Assembly (NCBI RefSeq): GCF_000739915.1
Contig: NZ_BBJT01000004.1
Location: forward strand, 248,001 to 312,000
DNA from: Paenibacillus chitinolyticus NBRC 15660
GTDB taxonomy: Bacteria; Bacillota; Bacilli; Paenibacillales; NBRC-103111
Direction: 5' to 3'
Length of the DNA: 64,000 nucleotides
Part shown: positions 61,156-64,000 of the stretch, piece after piece
Position numbering within the stretch: position 1 is the first letter of the stretch
How the letters are laid out: every line of letters starts with the position of its first letter
Program-made: the position numbers and the translations under genes
Notes under the pieces: model-generated
Told to the model about the DNA's origin: nothing
Database searches by the model: none
The model's input: the letters and a program-made list of their open reading frames with translations, nothing else

Positions 61156-61260
61156 TGCCTCGGCAACGGTTTTAGAACCCTTTTTTAGTTCATTATCCCA
61201 ATCAAACTGTCGTAAAGCAGCAAATGTTTGGAGCAAAAAACACGGATATAGGAATAACCA
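61138..61260 (-). pseudogene. possible C-terminal gene remnant
   Basis: A minus-strand frame of about 40 codons without a start, reading ...LLQTFAALRQFDWDNELKKGSKTVAEADHTYN and a stop that sits in the loop of a good terminator. A hydrophilic tail joined to a terminator looks like the true 3' end of a lost gene; an in-frame stop closes it upstream near 61270. The family is not recognised, and chance is not excluded. Confidence 0.25.
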
Positions 61261-61329
61261 TATCTGGCCGGTTCAGCCCGATCGGCTGCGGGCTTCGTAC
61301 CGCGCGCGGCGCACGACGTGCAGCTCCCG

Positions 61330-62196
61330 CTAATCCCGTACCGTCAGCATTACGCCGATTCCCGAAGGATCCGTCACGAGCCATCCGTCTTCCCGGGATA
61401 CAGCGTCCACGCTTCCTTCCCGGAGGCGCGCCAGAATCCGCTCCAGCTCGCCGTTATCGGGAAGCACGACGGTAAACCAGCGGATTCCGGCGGCATTGGC
61501 GGGTGCAGGCGGTGCGCCTGCGCCTGCCCACGTGTTCAGCCCGATGTGGTGGTGATAGCCTCCCGCCGCCACGAATAGAGCCGCCGGTCCGAAGCGGAGC
61601 GTGATCTCGAAGCCCAGAAGGCTGCAGTAGAACGCCTCCGCCGCCCGCAAATCGGTCACATGGAAATGAACGTGACCGATTTGCGTTCCCGCAGGCATTC
61701 CGCTCCACGGCTCCTCGCCGGCAAGCTCCAGCAGGCTTTCCCAGTCCACCGGATCGGTTGCCATCACGTAGTGGCCGTTCGCATCCTTCCGCCACGTCTC
61801 GCGGGGGCGGTCGGCATAAATTTCAATGCCGTTGCCGTCCGGATCGTCCAGATAGAGCGCTTCGCTCACGAGATGATCCCCTTGGCCGACTTCAATCCCG
61901 CTGCGGATCAAGCTGCGCAGCGCGAACCCCAGCTCTTTGCGGCCGGGCAGAAGAATCGCGAAGTGATACAGACCCGCATAACCGCGTTTCGGTGCTTTAG
62001 CGGCACCGGGCAGCTCTTCCAGAATAACTAGAGGCTTCTTGCCGTCCGCCGTCAGTTCGGCGAAAGCTCCGTCCCGTTTCAGCAGTTTAAGTCCGATCAC
62101 GTCCTGGTAAAACGGAAGAGATCTGGAGAGGCTGCCGACTTTAATATGCACATAACCGATTTCAGTCCGGGGGTCGATAACAGGCGTCATTGTCAT
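61330..62196 (-). CDS. CatE-like two-domain VOC dioxygenase/glyoxalase
   Basis: A 288-aa protein with two vicinal-oxygen-chelate modules (about 10-125 and 165-285). YVHIKVGSLSRSLPFYQDVIGLKLL and HFHVTDLRAAEAFYCSLLGFEI begin each; HHHIGLNTWAG and ALYLDDPDGNGIEIYADRPRETW are typical of Bacillus CatE (catechol-2,3-dioxygenase-like). It likely opens or detoxifies catechols or quinones. ATG 62196 follows AAAGGGTGA. The promoter region carries a YodB/CatR-type operator, supporting quinone control. Confidence 0.88.
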   Translation of the reverse strand: MTMTPVIDPRTEIGYVHIKVGSLSRSLPFYQDVIGLKLLKRDGAFAELTADGKKPLVILEELPGAAKAPKRGYAGLYHFAILLPGRKELGFALRSLIRSGIEVGQGDHLVSEALYLDDPDGNGIEIYADRPRETWRKDANGHYVMATDPVDWESLLELAGEEPWSGMPAGTQIGHVHFHVTDLRAAEAFYCSLLGFEITLRFGPAALFVAAGGYHHHIGLNTWAGAGAPPAPANAAGIRWFTVVLPDNGELERILARLREGSVDAVSREDGWLVTDPSGIGVMLTVRD

Positions 62197-62258
62197 AAGA
62201 GTCACCCTTTCAATCAAGATTATTTATGCAGCGTATTGATCAAGACAAAATATATTTA

Positions 62259-62277
62259 ATTACTTTTTGTAAGTAAT
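62259..62277. promoter_or_regulatory. YodB/CatR-type operator
   Basis: ATTACT and AGTAAT half sites are separated by 7 bp, giving TACT-N7-AGTA, the box known for the thiol-based quinone sensor YodB (MarR/DUF24 family). It overlaps the -10 box and the expected transcription start of the CatE-like gene. Confidence 0.65.
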
Positions 62278-62304
62278 TATAGTTTAATTACTCAGTAATG
62301 TCCA
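62276..62304 (-). promoter_or_regulatory. promoter of the CatE-like gene
   Basis: Minus strand: TGGACA (62304-62299), exactly 17 bp, TATAAT (62281-62276). Confidence 0.75.
62287..62299. promoter_or_regulatory. second palindrome in the promoter spacer
   Basis: ATTACTCAGTAAT is a perfect 13-bp palindrome built of the same ATTACT/AGTAAT half sites with 1-bp spacing, between the -35 and -10 boxes. Confidence 0.5.
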
Positions 62305-62310
62305 ATGACA

Positions 62311-62351
62311 AAAAAACAGGGAGCGCCTCTATTGAGGTTCCCCCTGTTTTT
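62311..62351 (-). terminator. terminator of thrS
   Basis: AAAAACAGGG/CCCTGTTTTT arms with inner GCCTC/GAGG pairing and A-run on the left. Confidence 0.85.
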
Positions 62352-62427
62352 GCGGTTTTATAGACGCTATTTGCAGAAAATCGACGCTTCGGCCGTATGG
62401 CTCCACAGCGCTATAGCAGCCGCCTGC

Positions 62428-64000
62428 TTATCTGGACTTGTTGGCGATATCCTCTTGAATGAGGCCGACCACATGCGCCAGGCTGTGAACGCCCAGGTCG
62501 CCTTCGCCGCGTTTGCGGACGGACAAAGTGCCGGAGTTCATTTCGTTCTCCCCTACAACGAGCATGTACGGCGTCTTCTCCAGCTGCGCTTCGCGGATCT
62601 TGTAGCCGAGCTTCTCGTTGCGGTTGTCCGCTTCCGCCCGGATTCCGGCCGCAAGCAGCTTCTCCGTCACGTCATTGGCATACGCCTCGTAAGACGGCGA
62701 TACCGGAATGACTTTGGCCTGTACCGGCATCAGCCAGGTCGGCAGCGCTCCAGCGTAGTTTTCCAGAAGGAATGCCGTCATCCGTTCCATCGTGGAAATA
62801 ATGCCGCGGTGGATAACGACCGGACGGTGCTTCTGGCCGTCTTCGCCGATGTATTCAAGCTCGAAACGCTCCGGCAGCAGGAAGTCCAGCTGAACGGTGG
62901 AGAGCGTTTCTTCTTTCTTCAGCGCCGTGCGGATCTGAACGTCCAGCTTCGGACCGTAGAAAGCCGCTTCCCCTTCCGCTTCGTAGAACGGCAGGTTCAT
63001 CTCTTCCACAACCTCGCGGAGCATGCGCTGGGACATTTCCCACATCTCGTCGTTCGGGAAATATTTCTCCGTATCCTTCGGGTCCCGGTAGGACAGACGG
63101 AAACGGTAGTCCTTAATGCCGAAATCCTCGTACACATGACGGATCAGGTTGATAACGCGGGCGAACTCTTCCTTGATCTGATCGGGACGGCAGAAAATAT
63201 GGGCGTCGTTCAGCGTCATCGCGCGTACGCGGTGCAGGCCGGTCAAGGCGCCGGACATCTCGTAGCGGTGCATCATGCCCAGCTCCGCAATACGGACCGG
63301 CAGCTCGCGGTAGCTGCGCATGTCGCTCTTATACACCATCATATGATGCGGGCAGTTCATCGGACGGAGAACGAGTTCCTCGTTGTCCATGACCATTTTC
63401 GGGAACATGTCCTCGTGGTAGTGATCCCAGTGTCCGCTTGTTTTGTACAGCTCCACGTTAGCGAGTACCGGCGTATAGACGTGCTGATAGCCCAGGCGCT
63501 CTTCCAGATCGACAATGTAGCGCTCCATAACGCGGCGTACTTTGGCTCCGGCAGGAAGCCAGATCGGCAGCCCTTGGCCGACTTCTTTGGAGAACGTGAA
63601 CATTTTCAGCTCCCGGCCCAGCTTACGGTGGTCGCGTTTCTTCGCTTCTTCAAGCAGATGGAGATGCTCGTCCAATTCCGCTTTCTTAGGGAATGCCGTT
63701 CCGTAGATGCGCTGAAGCATCTTGTTCTTGGAATCCCCGCGCCAGTATGCGCCCGCAACGCTTAGCAGCTTGAAGGCCTTGATTTTGCCGGTGGAGGGCA
63801 GATGAGGTCCGCGGCAGAGGTCGAAAAACTCGCCCTGATCGTAAATGGTCAGCACGGAGTCTTCCGGCAGGTCGCGGATCAGCTCCAGCTTAAGCGGATC
63901 GCCGAGCTCCTCGAAAATCGCGATCGCTTCTTCACGGCTGACCACACGGCGGACGATCGGCAGGTTTTCCTGAACGATCTTGGCCATTTCTTTCTCGATC
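62428..64000 (-). CDS. thrS: threonyl-tRNA synthetase (partial, 5' end outside window)
   Basis: The C-terminal about 524 residues of a class II synthetase normally near 640 aa; the gene continues past the right edge, so the first ATG in view (63987) is internal. Visible parts are the editing-domain end ([36 protein letters not shown]), class II motifs with the zinc-binding block [31 protein letters not shown], and the anticodon-binding domain ([15 protein letters not shown]...). It charges tRNA-Thr and edits Ser-tRNA-Thr. A T-box leader, usual for thrS in Bacillota, would lie outside the window. Confidence 0.96.
   Translation of the reverse strand, partial: IEKEMAKIVQENLPIVRRVVSREEAIAIFEELGDPLKLELIRDLPEDSVLTIYDQGEFFDLCRGPHLPSTGKIKAFKLLSVAGAYWRGDSKNKMLQRIYGTAFPKKAELDEHLHLLEEAKKRDHRKLGRELKMFTFSKEVGQGLPIWLPAGAKVRRVMERYIVDLEERLGYQHVYTPVLANVELYKTSGHWDHYHEDMFPKMVMDNEELVLRPMNCPHHMMVYKSDMRSYRELPVRIAELGMMHRYEMSGALTGLHRVRAMTLNDAHIFCRPDQIKEEFARVINLIRHVYEDFGIKDYRFRLSYRDPKDTEKYFPNDEMWEMSQRMLREVVEEMNLPFYEAEGEAAFYGPKLDVQIRTALKKEETLSTVQLDFLLPERFELEYIGEDGQKHRPVVIHRGIISTMERMTAFLLENYAGALPTWLMPVQAKVIPVSPSYEAYANDVTEKLLAAGIRAEADNRNEKLGYKIREAQLEKTPYMLVVGENEMNSGTLSVRKRGEGDLGVHSLAHVVGLIQEDIANKSR

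Overview
The window reads as chromosomal DNA of a spore-forming, Gram-positive Bacillota, most like the Paenibacillaceae. It has strong AGGAGG-type ribosome binding sites, GTG and TTG starts, a GerA/GerB/GerC germination operon, PrkA, YheC/YheD-type coat ATP-grasp proteins, a YjcZ-like spore peptide, an AbrB-type regulator, a bacterial NO synthase, a LiaFSR module and stalk-domain/WG-repeat secreted proteins. I see no rRNA, tRNA, CRISPR array, prophage or complete insertion sequence.

Layout. 0-6 kb: methyltransferase ending in a GC-rich tandem repeat, small membrane protein, Tyr/Gly/His-rich coat-like protein, MATE pump and PrkA kinase (all minus). 5.8-11 kb: DUF2161 nuclease-fold protein, secreted WG-repeat protein, then an accessory patch with a 234-bp direct duplication carrying two paralogous small membrane proteins and a deacetylase remnant, and a YrpD-like protein. 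11-14.6 kb: thioredoxin-reductase-like flavoprotein and a divergent TetR/MFS pair. 14.9-21.8 kb: a carbohydrate ABC importer (binding protein, two permeases) divergent from a YesM/YesN-type two-component system; a matching 17-bp motif lies about 45 bp upstream of the -10 box of each importer transcript. 21.8-31.5 kb: small membrane peptide, serine hydrolase, DUF2500, AbrB-like regulator, orphan 120-aa protein, TrmL, orphan OmpR-type regulator, SerC, ThpR, NO synthase and a secreted protein of unknown family.

31.7-41.5 kb is a spore-envelope neighbourhood: gerA-gerB-gerC, a 61-aa membrane protein, three YheC/YheD-like ATP-grasp proteins, two NlpC/P60 hydrolases and a YjcZ-like peptide, some behind sigma-K-like promoters. 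41.6-48.8 kb: a DUF1501/DUF1800 pair with a Tat-type signal, glutamine synthetase behind a perfect GlnR/TnrA box, DAHP synthase, DUF2062 and IspH. 48.8-57.2 kb is envelope-stress biology: HtrA with an adjacent CssRS-like pair, YugN-like, LiaFSR and a 3D-domain protein. 57.4-64 kb: TM-helix-repeat channel-like protein, chemotaxis receptor, CatE-like glyoxalase/dioxygenase behind a YodB/CatR-type operator, and threonyl-tRNA synthetase running off the right edge.

Family names come from recalled motifs and architecture, not from a search. No single wholly new system is proven. The best candidates for new biology are the ATP-grasp/NlpC spore cluster, the duplicated small-membrane-protein locus, the importer's shared regulatory motif, and a recurring pattern of GC-rich low-complexity insertions inside otherwise ordinary proteins.
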